From Amycolatopsis xylanica (GTDB lineage Bacteria; Actinomycetota; Actinomycetes; Mycobacteriales; Pseudonocardiaceae): DNA of 64,000 nucleotides. Positions within the stretch are counted from its first letter, which is position 1. Each line of letters opens with the position of its first letter. Location of the stretch: assembly GCF_900107045.1 (NCBI RefSeq), contig NZ_FNON01000001.1, forward strand, positions 1,302,001 to 1,366,000, in the 5' to 3' direction. Shown here piece after piece: positions 9,020 to 16,324 of this stretch. The position numbers and the translations under genes were made by a program. The notes under the pieces were generated by a model that searched no databases, had not been told where the DNA came from, and worked only from the letters and a program-made list of their open reading frames with translations.

Positions 9020-9050
9020 GTGGGGAGCGTCCGCAGTGGATGCTCCCCAC
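9020..9050 (+). terminator. Hairpin terminator after the DNRLRE gene
   Basis: Perfect 9-bp stem GTGGGGAGC / GCTCCCCAC with a 13-nt loop, starting 7 nt after the stop codon. It separates the secreted protein gene from the dif site. Confidence 0.75.
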
Positions 9051-9053
9051 CTT

Positions 9054-9081
9054 ACTTGACATAATGTACATTATCGGCGTT
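9054..9081 (-). other. dif: dif site (XerC/XerD chromosome dimer resolution site)
   Basis: Read on the minus strand the 28-mer consists of AACGCCGATAATGT followed by ACATTATGTCAAGT. The actinobacterial dif consensus as I recall it is TTSRCCGATAATVN followed by ACATTATGTCAAGT; all positions except the first two agree. The core ATAATGTACATTAT (9061-9074) is a perfect palindrome, as expected for the XerC/XerD arms flanking a 6-nt crossover region. It lies in a gene-free gap, and strand composition and a polar G-rich motif both switch around it, which independently supports a replication terminus. Confidence 0.9.
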
Positions 9082-9246
9082 ACGCCAACCTGGGGATCGG
9101 AGGTCCTCGGAAGGGGCTGGAAACGCTCACTTGGCCCAACGCACATCACCGCGCGCGTTTTCTTTTCACCTTCACGATGAATTCCCCGCAATTCTTCCGG
9201 GCAGCTAATCTGAGATTTCCATTGGGACGATCCCCGGGAGAAAGTG

Positions 9247-9585
9247 ATGTACAAGAAAACGGCCGGTTTACTGGCCGCGGCCATTTCGGCCGCCGCATTG
9301 ACGGTCGGCGCACCCGCCGCGAACGCCACCGAGGATTTCCCGCCCTATGGGTGCGATGTCAGCCGCTACAGCCTCCTGTTCGGCGAAGGCGTGAGCATGA
9401 CCTGTTTCTCGCTGGCGGCGCCGTCGCAGACGTATCGCGTGGTCGCGCACTGCGCTTCGGGATCGTCGTATTGGTACACGGTCGGCCACTGGGTCCCGCT
9501 GGGATTCGGTCCGTCGACGGCGGAATGTCACGGCGCCTTGCTCATGAACGCCTATGTCGCCGGTTATCACGTAGACGATTTCTAA
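9247..9585 (+). CDS. Small secreted protein with four cysteines
   Basis: 112 residues from the ATG at 9247, chosen over the GTG at 9244 because GGGAG lies about 6 nt before it. A signal peptide ends at ANA-TED; the mature ~85 residues contain cysteines in GCDVS, MTCFS, AHCAS and ECHGA, suggesting two disulfides. No family recognised. The eighth codon of the ORF is TTA (9268-9270), a rare codon also present in the preceding secreted gene. First gene after dif, transcribed away from it. Confidence 0.7.
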   Translation: MYKKTAGLLAAAISAAALTVGAPAANATEDFPPYGCDVSRYSLLFGEGVSMTCFSLAAPSQTYRVVAHCASGSSYWYTVGHWVPLGFGPSTAECHGALLMNAYVAGYHVDDF

Positions 9586-9931
9586 TATCCTAATGTTGAT
9601 CATGCCGGTCCCCAGCGGCCAATTCCAGCCTCAATTTCGACACCCAGCCACACCACCTCATTACGTCACGGTGACGAAAACCAGGGTTCCGTCATCTGCC
9701 GACAGGTGGCGCGACCACAACGAGCAGGCGACCAACTCGGCACTTTGACCCAGCACCACCTGTCGACAGATGGCACAAGCCCAGCGCACGCCCAGCCACG
9801 CCGCCAAGGAACCAGGCGGGTCTCGAACGTTGACGAGGGCCGAAAATGCGTGTTCGGACGGCTATGGGAGCCGGGATCCCCCAGGAGGAGCCGAACCCCT
9901 TCCGAGAGCTGTTTCATGCATAATTGCCATT
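9586..9931. other. 346-nt gene-free region with operator-like palindromes
   Basis: This gap upstream of the recombinase holds CGTCACGGTGACG (9664-9676, perfect inverted repeat) and two near-identical 18-mers in opposite orientation: TCATCTGCCGACAGGTGG (9692-9709) and CCACCTGTCGACAGATGG (9756-9773). Each 18-mer is itself nearly palindromic around CTGTCGACAG, and they are 64 nt apart start to start. They look like a pair of dimer-binding sites controlling or guiding the recombinase downstream. A smaller hairpin (CGGCT/AGCCG) follows near 9863-9877. Confidence 0.5.
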
Positions 9932-10951
9932 ATGCAGCAATCGGCGGGTGGTTCGGCCAAAACTGTCGGTGGTGTCGGGTACAAGATCCACATGAGGGTT
10001 CTCGACGCCCAGCAAGCGTTCTTCGCCGCCCGCCGTCCCCGCAAGGACTCGCCCCACACCACCGACGCCTACCGCCGGGATCTGGCGGGCATCACTTCCC
10101 TACTGGTCGCCGAGACCGGTATCGAGACCGATCAACTCACCATCGGCGACCTCACGGCGCCCGCCTTGCGTGACGCGTTCGGCGCCTTCGCGGACGACCA
10201 CGCGAAAAGCTCCGTGCTGCGGGCTTGGTCGACCTGGAACCAGTTCCTGACCTTCTGCGTGTCGGACGGTCTGCTCGCCGGTAACCCGATGGGCGCCGTC
10301 GCGCGGCCGAAGACTCCTCCCCTCTCCCCCAAGCCGCTCAGGGGTGAGGACACGCCGGAGCGGTTGCTCGCGGCCGCCGCGGGCGGGGCCAGGAAGGCGC
10401 GGGATCCGTGGCCGGAGCGCGACGTGCTGGTGATCGCGCTGGGCCTGGTCGCCGGGCTGCGGTCGGCCGAGATGCGGACGCTGAGCGCTCGGTCGCTGGT
10501 CGGGCGGTCCGGGGAGATGCGGCTGCACGTACACGGGAAGGGCAGCCGGGACCGGTCGATCCCGGTCGAGCCGGTGATGGAGAAGATCATCCAGAACTAC
10601 CTGGACTCGTGCCGGAAGCGGTTCCCGCATCAGCGGTTCGGGCCGTCGACGCCGTTGCTGCGGGACCGGGCGGGTGAGCCGATCGGGCGTGGAGCGCTGG
10701 AGTACCTGGTGAAGTCCTGTTACCGATGGGCCGGGCTGCATGACCGGGTGCCGGTGGGTGCGAATCTGCACGCGCTCCGGCACACTTTCGCGACGCGGCT
10801 GGCCGAGGACGGCGCGACGGCGTCGGAGATCATGGCGTTGCTGGGGCACGCGAGCCTGGCGACGAGTCAGAACTACATCGAGGCGACGGGCCGGGAGCAG
10901 CGTGCGGCGGTCGCGAGCAACCGGACCTACCGCGCGCTGGACACGCTGTGA
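9932..10951 (+). CDS. Tyrosine recombinase / site-specific integrase
   Basis: 339 residues from the ATG at 9932 (MQQSAGGSAKTVGG); a second possible start is the ATG at 9992 (MRVLDAQQAFF), which fits the usual start of the SAM-like core-binding domain. All catalytic residues of the family are present: Arg in GLRSAEMRTL, Lys in HVHGKGSRDR, HxxR in HALRHTFATRL, His in LLGHASLATS and Tyr in NYIEA. It resembles XerC/XerD-type integrases, but its N-terminus is longer. It lies 850 nt from dif and has no phage or transposon genes around it. An inverted-repeat element abuts its stop codon. Confidence 0.92.
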   Translation: MQQSAGGSAKTVGGVGYKIHMRVLDAQQAFFAARRPRKDSPHTTDAYRRDLAGITSLLVAETGIETDQLTIGDLTAPALRDAFGAFADDHAKSSVLRAWSTWNQFLTFCVSDGLLAGNPMGAVARPKTPPLSPKPLRGEDTPERLLAAAAGGARKARDPWPERDVLVIALGLVAGLRSAEMRTLSARSLVGRSGEMRLHVHGKGSRDRSIPVEPVMEKIIQNYLDSCRKRFPHQRFGPSTPLLRDRAGEPIGRGALEYLVKSCYRWAGLHDRVPVGANLHALRHTFATRLAEDGATASEIMALLGHASLATSQNYIEATGREQRAAVASNRTYRALDTL

Positions 10952-10952
10952 C

Positions 10953-11002
10953 GGCGGGATAAAGCGGGCTTTATCCCGCCGTGGGATAAAGCCCGCTTTA
11001 TC
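10953..11002. repeat. ATAAAGC-type double palindrome (repeat family A, copy 1)
   Basis: Two palindromes in tandem: arms GGCGGGATAAAGC/GCTTTATCCCGCC (10953-10980) and GATAAAGC/GCTTTATC (10985-11002). The second unit is the reverse complement of the first, so the whole element can also fold as one long hairpin. It sits exactly between the convergent stop codons of the recombinase and the zinc-ribbon gene, so it could act as a bidirectional terminator. Related copies occur at 15426 and 23497. Confidence 0.8.
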
Positions 11003-11408
11003 ACCGGATCTGCTCGAGGTCCTTGGCGGTGCGGGCGATGTCCTCGGCGAGCTTGCGGAGTTCGTCGATCTCGGCGCCGTCTTCGGCGGCCGTGACGATG
11101 TCCTCCGCGGCGCAGCGGAGCTGGAAGATCTTGTCCTGGAGGTCGGCGATCTCGGTGTCGGAGAGCACGACGGCGTCTTCGGGCAGGCCTGTGCGCTGGA
11201 CGGCGGCGCGGCGTTCGTAGGCGCGCTGGCGGCAGGATTGGCCGCAGTAGCGTCGCCGCCGGCCGCGGTTGGCGCCTTCGGGGAGCCTGCGTCCGCACCA
11301 GCCGCAGTGTGCGGGCACGGCGGATCGGCGGAGTACCGCGGGTAGCTCATCCGGCAGCTCGGCGACGTCGCTCACGGAGTCGACGATAACCGGCCATGGG
11401 TTGCTCAC
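11001..11408 (-). CDS. Zinc-ribbon protein with C-terminal coiled coil
   Basis: 135 residues from a GTG at 11408. The middle carries a CxxC...CxxxC knuckle, HCGWCGRRLPEGANRG then RRYCGQSCRQRAYE, followed by an Arg-rich basic patch; the C-terminal 60 residues (LSDTEIADLQDKIFQLRCAA onward) are predicted to be a coiled coil. Looks like a small DNA- or RNA-binding protein; I do not recognise a characterised family. Its stop codon overlaps the last base of the family A repeat, and it is divergent from the GDPD gene with only 34 nt between the starts. Confidence 0.75.
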   Translation of the reverse strand: MSNPWPVIVDSVSDVAELPDELPAVLRRSAVPAHCGWCGRRLPEGANRGRRRRYCGQSCRQRAYERRAAVQRTGLPEDAVVLSDTEIADLQDKIFQLRCAAEDIVTAAEDGAEIDELRKLAEDIARTAKDLEQIR

Positions 11409-11442
11409 GCCGAGGCCACGCCGAAAGGGCAAACTAGGGGGC

Positions 11443-12225
11443 GTGGTAGCTACTCACGCGTATCTCGCGTCTCCTTGTCCTCGTGCGTTCGCGCACCGCG
11501 GGTGGCATCTGGGTGAGCTGGAGGGGATGGAGAACTCGCTGTCGGCGTTCCGGCGTGCGGTGGCCGAGGGCTACCGGTACGTGGAGACCGATGTGCACGC
11601 CACGTCGGATGGTGTGGTGGTCGTGCATCACGATGATCTGCTGGATCGGACGACGGATGGGTCGGGGCCGATCAGTGGGCAGACTTGGGCGCAGCTTCGT
11701 GGGGTGAAGGTGGGTGGCCGTGAGCAGATCTCGCGGTTGGAGGATGTGCTCGAGGAGCTTCCCGACGCGCATTTCAACATCGATGTGAAGTCGGCGGGCG
11801 CGGTGGAGCCGTTCGTGCGTGCGGTGGAGCGGGTCGGTGCGTTCGATCGGGTGGCGGCGGCGTCGTTCTCGGATGGGCGGCTGGCGCGGTTGCGGCGGTT
11901 GGCGGGTCCGCGGCTGGTGACGTCGATGGGGCCGGGTGCGGTGGCGGCGTTGTGGGCGAACGGGCATGTGCGGCCGTTGCCGCTGCGGTTCCTGGTGCGG
12001 GGCGCGATGGCGCAGGTGCCGGTGCGGCAGGGGCGGTTGACGGTGGTGCAGAAGGCGTTCATCGCGGCGGCGAACCGTGCGGGGGTCGAGGTGCACACGT
12101 GGACGATCGATGATGCCGATCAGATGCGGGAGCTGCTGGATCTGGGTGTGCACGGGATCGTCACGGACCGGCCGGATCTGCTGCGTGAGGTGTTGACGGA
12201 GCGGGGTTGCTGGAACGCCGCTTAG
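11443..12225 (+). CDS. Glycerophosphodiester phosphodiesterase family protein
   Basis: 260 residues from a GTG at 11443 preceded by GGGGG. The GDPD motifs are FAHRGWHLGELEGMENSLSA (catalytic His and Arg, metal-binding Glu), YVETDVHATSDGVVVVHHD (Glu/Asp metal ligands, second catalytic His) and the C-terminal VHTWTIDDADQMRELLDLG and GIVTDRPD. Hydrolyses glycerophosphodiesters to glycerol-3-phosphate and an alcohol. No signal peptide, so a cytoplasmic UgpQ-like enzyme. Its last 65 nt overlap the convergent TetR gene. Confidence 0.93.
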   Translation: MVATHAYLASPCPRAFAHRGWHLGELEGMENSLSAFRRAVAEGYRYVETDVHATSDGVVVVHHDDLLDRTTDGSGPISGQTWAQLRGVKVGGREQISRLEDVLEELPDAHFNIDVKSAGAVEPFVRAVERVGAFDRVAAASFSDGRLARLRRLAGPRLVTSMGPGAVAALWANGHVRPLPLRFLVRGAMAQVPVRQGRLTVVQKAFIAAANRAGVEVHTWTIDDADQMRELLDLGVHGIVTDRPDLLREVLTERGCWNAA

Positions 12226-12739
12226 CGCGCTGGGTGAGGCCGTCGAGGATGATCTCGATGCCGAGTTCGAAGTAGGCGTCGTCATTCCCGACGTCGTCGG
12301 CTGTGGTGTTGAGCATGTGGGCGGCGAGCAGGCGGGCGATGCCTTGGGTGTCGTGTTCGGTGAAGCCGGCGCCGCGGAGGATGCGCTGGGTGGTTTCGAT
12401 GTGGGCGCGCCGGTGGGGGCCGGTGGGCGGGCGTTCGCGCAGGAGCGCGGCGGCGTCTCGGTGGGTGCGGAGCAGTGCGCGGAATTGGCGGAGTCCGCTG
12501 GCGAGCTGGGCGCACCATGGGAGCGTTTCGTCGATGGTGAAGGCGTCGGCGCAGATGGCTTCGGCGACGAGGTCGAGTAGTTCGTCCTTGTTCTTGACGT
12601 GCCAGTAGAGCGTGGGTGATTGGACGCCGAGTTTGGTGGCGAGTCGGCGGGTGGTGAGTTCGGCGAGGCCTGCTTCGTTGAGGAGTTCGACCGCGGCTTG
12701 GGTGATCAGCTGCTGGTCGAGCTGTGGTTTGCGGCCCAT
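12161..12739 (-). CDS. TetR-family repressor of the tetracycline-repressor subclass
   Basis: 192 residues. The N-terminal HTH is LTTRRLATKLGVQSPTLYWHVKNKDELL, the same recognition helix (QPTLYWHVKNK) seen in plasmid TetR proteins, and the C-terminal domain fits the TetR_C class. Upstream, in the gap to the divergent membrane protein gene, are two palindromes nearly identical to tetO (TTATCAGTGATAGAG and CTATCGTTGATAGG). It therefore almost certainly represses both itself and the neighbour. Ligand not known: the downstream target is not a TetA-type pump. Confidence 0.93.
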   Translation of the reverse strand: MGRKPQLDQQLITQAAVELLNEAGLAELTTRRLATKLGVQSPTLYWHVKNKDELLDLVAEAICADAFTIDETLPWCAQLASGLRQFRALLRTHRDAAALLRERPPTGPHRRAHIETTQRILRGAGFTEHDTQGIARLLAAHMLNTTADDVGNDDAYFELGIEIILDGLTQRAKRRSSNPAPSTPHAADPAGP

Positions 12740-12749
12740 GGTGCGTACT

Positions 12750-12784
12750 TTATCAGTGATAGAGTGGCTCTATCGTTGATAGGT
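12750..12784. promoter_or_regulatory. Tandem tet operators (tetO-like) between tetR-type gene and membrane protein
   Basis: TTATCAGTGATAGAG (12750-12764) and CTCTATCGTTGATAGGT (12768-12784) match the classical tetO consensus CTATCANTGATAG with one or two changes each. Two operators in a divergent spacer reproduce the tetR/tetA control layout, but with an unrelated target gene. Confidence 0.85.
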
Positions 12785-12803
12785 AACTGCGCTGGGGGGC
12801 GTC

Positions 12804-13238
12804 TTGACCAGGGGAATCTCGCTTTTCGTGTGCTGGTGTTCCGTGGTGTTCACGGTGGGCACGGCGCTGCAGAACTTCGTGATCGTGGATCTGGCGATGC
12901 TGGAGCACACGATGCGGCTGGCGGGTGCTCCCCCGGCCGACGCGGCCGGGTTTCTCACCGGGTTCCGGCTGGTGGGCTGGGTGTTCATCGTGGGTAACGC
13001 GCTGGGGGTGCTGGCGCTGACGCGGCGCCGGTGGGTGTTGTGGCTGGTCGTGGTGGTGAACTTGGGCCAGGCGGCCGGTGTGTTCGCGATCCGGCCCGTG
13101 GTGTTCCGGGCGATGTACGAGCTGTACGGGCCGGTGGGGTTGCTGCCGAGTGTCGTGACCGATGGCGGCGCCGTGGTGCTGCTGGTGGTGTTGGCGACGT
13201 GGTGGGTTCGTGCCCGTCGGCGGCTCCCGGTCGGGTGA
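12804..13238 (+). CDS. Small four-helix membrane protein under tet-type control
   Basis: 144 residues from a TTG at 12804, with GGGGGG about 8 nt upstream. Four hydrophobic segments are visible: FVCWCSVVFTVGTALQNFVI, LVGWVFIVGNALGVLAL, WVLWLVVVVNLGQAAGVFAI and VVTDGGAVVLLVVLATWWV. No transporter motif is seen; the size is that of DoxX-like or DUF-type integral membrane proteins. Its promoter lies between the two tetO-like sites, so expression should rise when the TetR-class repressor binds its ligand. Function unknown. Confidence 0.8.
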   Translation: MTRGISLFVCWCSVVFTVGTALQNFVIVDLAMLEHTMRLAGAPPADAAGFLTGFRLVGWVFIVGNALGVLALTRRRWVLWLVVVVNLGQAAGVFAIRPVVFRAMYELYGPVGLLPSVVTDGGAVVLLVVLATWWVRARRRLPVG

Positions 13239-13259
13239 GCGAGAGCCGCCGTGGCGCGG

Positions 13260-14408
13260 TCATCGCCGGTACGGGCGCAGTGCGGTGCGGAGGTCTTCGA
13301 TGACGAGATCGGGTTCTTCCAAGGCCGCGAAGTGGCCGCCGCGGTCGAACTCGGTCCAGCGGACGATGGTGTTGTTCTCTTCGGCGATGCGCCGGATCGG
13401 GGTGTTGATGTCGTGCGGGAAGACGGCGACGGCGGTCGGCACGGTGGAGGGTGCGTCGCGTTTGCCCCAGCTGTCGGCGCTGTCGCGGTAGTAGCGCGCG
13501 GAGGAGCCGGCGGTCTCGTTGAGCCAGTAGATCATCACGTTGGTGAGGAGCGCGTCGCGGTCGACGGCGTCTTCGGGGGCGTCGACGGAGTCGGTCCAGT
13601 CTTTGAAGCGTTCGGCGATCCAGGCGAGCTGGCCGACGGGTGAGTCGGTGAGGGCGTAGGCGAGGCTCTGCGGGCGGCTGGACTGGAGCATGCCGTAGGC
13701 GCCGAGTTCGTACTGGTAGCGGTAGCCCTTCTCGACGCAGCTTTTCTCGGCGGGGTCGGAGAAGTCGGCGTTTTCGGCGGTGACGCGGGCGTCGAAGAGC
13801 TGGGTGAGGTGCAGTGCGACGACGTGCTCGGGGTCGATGAGGCCGAGTTCGCGGGTGATGACGGAGCCCATGTCGCCGCCGTGTGCGGCGTAGCGGTCGT
13901 AGCCGAGGCGGCGCATGAGCTCGGCCCAGACGGGGGCGACGCGCTGGGGATTCCAGCCGCCGGGGGTGCGGCCGGAGAAGCCGAAGCCGGGGATGGTGGG
14001 GATGACGAGGTGGAACGCGTCGGCGGCGTCTCCCCCGTGTGCGACGGGGTCGGTGAGCGGCTCGATGACGTCGAGGAATTCGACGATGGAGCCGGGCCAG
14101 CCGTGGGTGAGCACGAGCGGGAGCGCGGTGGGTTCGGCGGAGCGGATGTGCAGGAAGTGCACGTCGTGGCCGTCGATCTCGGTGCGGAACTGCGGGTGGG
14201 CGTTGAGGGCGGCTTCCTGGGCGCGCCAGTCGTAGGTGGTGCGCCAGTACTCGGTGAGTTCGCGGGTGTAGGCGAGCGGGATGCCGTGTGACCAGCCGAC
14301 GCCGTCCGCTTCGTCGGGCCAGCGGGTGTTGTCGAGGCGGCGGGCGAGGTCGTCGAGCTGAGCCTGCGGGATGTCGATGCGGAAGGGGCGGATCTCTTCG
14401 TTGGTCAT
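13260..14408 (-). CDS. Epoxide hydrolase (microsomal type, alpha/beta hydrolase)
   Basis: 382 residues. An N-terminal lid segment of the EHN type ([41 protein letters not shown]) precedes an alpha/beta-hydrolase core with oxyanion-hole motif HGWPGS, nucleophile Asp in [10 protein letters not shown], and catalytic His in [13 protein letters not shown]. Converts epoxides to diols in the cytoplasm. Divergent from the WYL regulator at 14471 with a 62-nt spacer; that regulator probably controls it. Confidence 0.93.
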   Translation of the reverse strand: MTNEEIRPFRIDIPQAQLDDLARRLDNTRWPDEADGVGWSHGIPLAYTRELTEYWRTTYDWRAQEAALNAHPQFRTEIDGHDVHFLHIRSAEPTALPLVLTHGWPGSIVEFLDVIEPLTDPVAHGGDAADAFHLVIPTIPGFGFSGRTPGGWNPQRVAPVWAELMRRLGYDRYAAHGGDMGSVITRELGLIDPEHVVALHLTQLFDARVTAENADFSDPAEKSCVEKGYRYQYELGAYGMLQSSRPQSLAYALTDSPVGQLAWIAERFKDWTDSVDAPEDAVDRDALLTNVMIYWLNETAGSSARYYRDSADSWGKRDAPSTVPTAVAVFPHDINTPIRRIAEENNTIVRWTEFDRGGHFAALEEPDLVIEDLRTALRPYRR

Positions 14409-14470
14409 GCTGCAAGCTTAGAAAGAGAGGCGGACAGCTTCCGTCCTCCTTTTCCGGCAGACTGAGATTC

Positions 14471-15421
14471 ATGTTGGAGACTTCGGCGCGGCTGCTCCGG
14501 TTGCTGACGTTGCTGCAGACCCGGCGTGAGTGGCCGGGCGCGGAGCTGGCGGAGCGGCTCGGGGTGAGCACGCGGACGGTGCGGCGGGACGTCGACAAGC
14601 TGCGGGAGCTGGAGTATCCGGTGCACGCGGGTACCGGGCCGGGTGCGGCGTATTGGCTGGGTGCCGGTGCGGCACTCCCCCCGTTGCTGCTCGATGACGA
14701 CGAGGCGGTGGCGGTCGCGGTGGCGTTGCGGACGGCGGCCGGTGGCGGGGTTTCGGGGATCGGTGAGACGGCGCTGGGTGCGCTGGTGAAGCTGGAGCAG
14801 GTGTTGCCGTCGCGGTTGCGGCATCGGATCTCGGCGTTGCAGATCGCGACGATCGCTTCGGCGGGTCCCGGGGTGGACGCGGATGTGCTGACGGCGGTGG
14901 CGATGGCGTGCCGTGATCGGCAGGAGCTGCGGTTCGGCTATCGCAAGCACGACGGGGCGGAGTCGGTGCGGCGGGTGGAGCCGTATCGGCTGGTGTCGTG
15001 GGGGCGGCGCTGGTATCTGGTGGCGTGGGACGCCGAGCGGGCGGATTGGCGGAGTTTCCGGGTGGACCGGATGTCTCCGCGTATCCCGCTCGGGCCGCGG
15101 TTCACGCCGAGGGAGCCGCCGTCGGATCCGGCGACGTTCGTCTCGCGGGGTGTGGCCGAGGCATGGCAGGCGCGGGTCCGGGTGCGGTTGTTCGCGCCTG
15201 CGGAGGTGGTGCGTGAGCGGATGTGGGGTTTGCACGGCACGCTCGAGCCGGTGGACGGGCACAGCTGCCTGCTGCACCTGGGTGCGGAGTCGCCGCGGAT
15301 GCTGGCGTTCTTGCTGGCGGTGCTGGACGCCGACTTCGTGGTCGAGTCCCCCGCCGGGCTCGGCGACCATCTCACGCTGGTCGCCGAGCGTTATCGGCGT
15401 GCGGCCGAGTCTTCGGCCTGA
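14471..15421 (+). CDS. YafY-like HTH/WYL transcriptional regulator
   Basis: 316 residues. HTH_11 at the N-terminus (MLETSARLLRLLTLLQTRRE, LAERLGVSTRTVRRDVDKLR) and a WYL domain with VEPYRLVSWGRRWYLVAWD and WRSFRVDRM, then a WCX-like C-terminus. The ATG at 14471 puts the HTH at the very start. Divergently paired with the epoxide hydrolase gene, a common arrangement for this regulator type. A family A palindromic repeat follows 4 nt after the stop codon. Confidence 0.92.
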   Translation: MLETSARLLRLLTLLQTRREWPGAELAERLGVSTRTVRRDVDKLRELEYPVHAGTGPGAAYWLGAGAALPPLLLDDDEAVAVAVALRTAAGGGVSGIGETALGALVKLEQVLPSRLRHRISALQIATIASAGPGVDADVLTAVAMACRDRQELRFGYRKHDGAESVRRVEPYRLVSWGRRWYLVAWDAERADWRSFRVDRMSPRIPLGPRFTPREPPSDPATFVSRGVAEAWQARVRVRLFAPAEVVRERMWGLHGTLEPVDGHSCLLHLGAESPRMLAFLLAVLDADFVVESPAGLGDHLTLVAERYRRAAESSA

Positions 15422-15425
15422 ACCC

Positions 15426-15471
15426 GGGATAAAGCCCGCTTTATCCCGCGGAGTTAAGCGGGCTTTATCCC
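15426..15471. repeat. ATAAAGC-type double palindrome (repeat family A, copy 2)
   Basis: GGGATAAAGC CC GCTTTATCCC (15426-15447) followed by a decayed second unit, TTAAGCGGGCTTTATCCC (about 15454-15471). Lies between the convergent stop codons of the WYL regulator and the Rpf-like gene, the same setting as copy 1. Confidence 0.8.
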
Positions 15472-15475
15472 TGGT

Positions 15476-16135
15476 TCAGCGTGGGGGTTTGCCGGACCAG
15501 GCGGCGTCCCAGGTCTTGGGGCCGAGCAGTCCGGAGTCCTTGATGTCGTTGGCGCGCTGGAGTGCGAGGACGGCGTCGCGGGTCTTTTCGTAGTAGCAGC
15601 CGGTGCCTGCGAAGCCGTAGCCGTAGGCGTTCATGCGGAGCTGGAAGGTCTTGAGGCCTTCGGCGCAGGCGCCGTAGTCGTAGACGACGCCGGGCCAGGC
15701 TGGCTTGGGGCCGCCGGGTGCCGGCACGGGTGGTGAGGGTTGGCCGCCTCCCCCGATGTAGGCGGATTCGCCGTAGGTGGGGACGCGTTTGGTGCGGGCG
15801 TCGCCGTCGGCGGCGAGGCCGAGCATGGTGGCGCATTGCCAGGGTTGCCAGCCGCGCATGCGGTAGAGGTAGAGGGCGCGGTAGTCCTGCTCGGCGGGGG
15901 CGGCGAGGTCGGGGCGGCCTTGGCCGCCGACGCTCTGCCAGGTGGCGAGGTTGAACTGGTAGGCGCCGAAGTAGCCGTTGCCGGTGTTGATGTTGTAGCG
16001 GCCGCTGGACTCGCACATCCGGAGCTTCGCCCATGCCGTGCTCGCCGGGTCGGCGGCGGCGGTGCCGGGGACGGTGAGCGGCAGGCAGAGCGCCGCGAGG
16101 ACCGTCACTACGGTACGGAGCCGGAATCTGGACAT
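15476..16135 (-). CDS. Secreted resuscitation-promoting-factor-like muralytic protein
   Basis: 219 residues. Signal peptide MSRFRLRTVVTVLAALCLPL with cleavage near TAAA-DP. Residues about 30-105 are the transglycosylase-like Rpf domain: WAKLRMCESSGRYNINTGNG (catalytic Glu in CESSG), YFGAYQFNLATWQSVGG. The C-terminus is a putative peptidoglycan-binding segment with LKTFQLRMNAYGYG and DAVLALQRANDIKDSGLLG. Acts on peptidoglycan outside the cell. Divergent from the MFS gene (16325). Confidence 0.92.
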   Translation of the reverse strand: MSRFRLRTVVTVLAALCLPLTVPGTAAADPASTAWAKLRMCESSGRYNINTGNGYFGAYQFNLATWQSVGGQGRPDLAAPAEQDYRALYLYRMRGWQPWQCATMLGLAADGDARTKRVPTYGESAYIGGGGQPSPPVPAPGGPKPAWPGVVYDYGACAEGLKTFQLRMNAYGYGFAGTGCYYEKTRDAVLALQRANDIKDSGLLGPKTWDAAWSGKPPR

Positions 16136-16324
16136 AAGGGCACAATAAGTAATGTCCCCTTTGGACACAAGGGCCCCAGGCGAAACATCAGTCTCACATG
16201 ACACGGACGTGAAACGGCGCAGCGACACGCCCATAACGGAGGTCACCCGCGCTTCGGCGCGTCGGGCTGTGTGCCAGTACGCTCCCCCGGACCGCACCGC
16301 CTGACGAGCACCGGAGCCGTTCGA

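Noticed and set aside
9056..9084. Housekeeping promoter starting with TTGACA at 9056
   Set aside because: No acceptable -10 at 16-18 nt; the TTGACA belongs to the dif arm.
9586..11408. Prophage or integrated element around the recombinase
   Set aside because: No tRNA, att duplication, replication or structural genes; only the recombinase and a zinc-ribbon gene.
16136..16324. c-di-AMP (ydaO) riboswitch before the Rpf-like gene
   Set aside because: Such switches regulate rpf genes elsewhere, but I could not find the conserved G-rich core in this leader.
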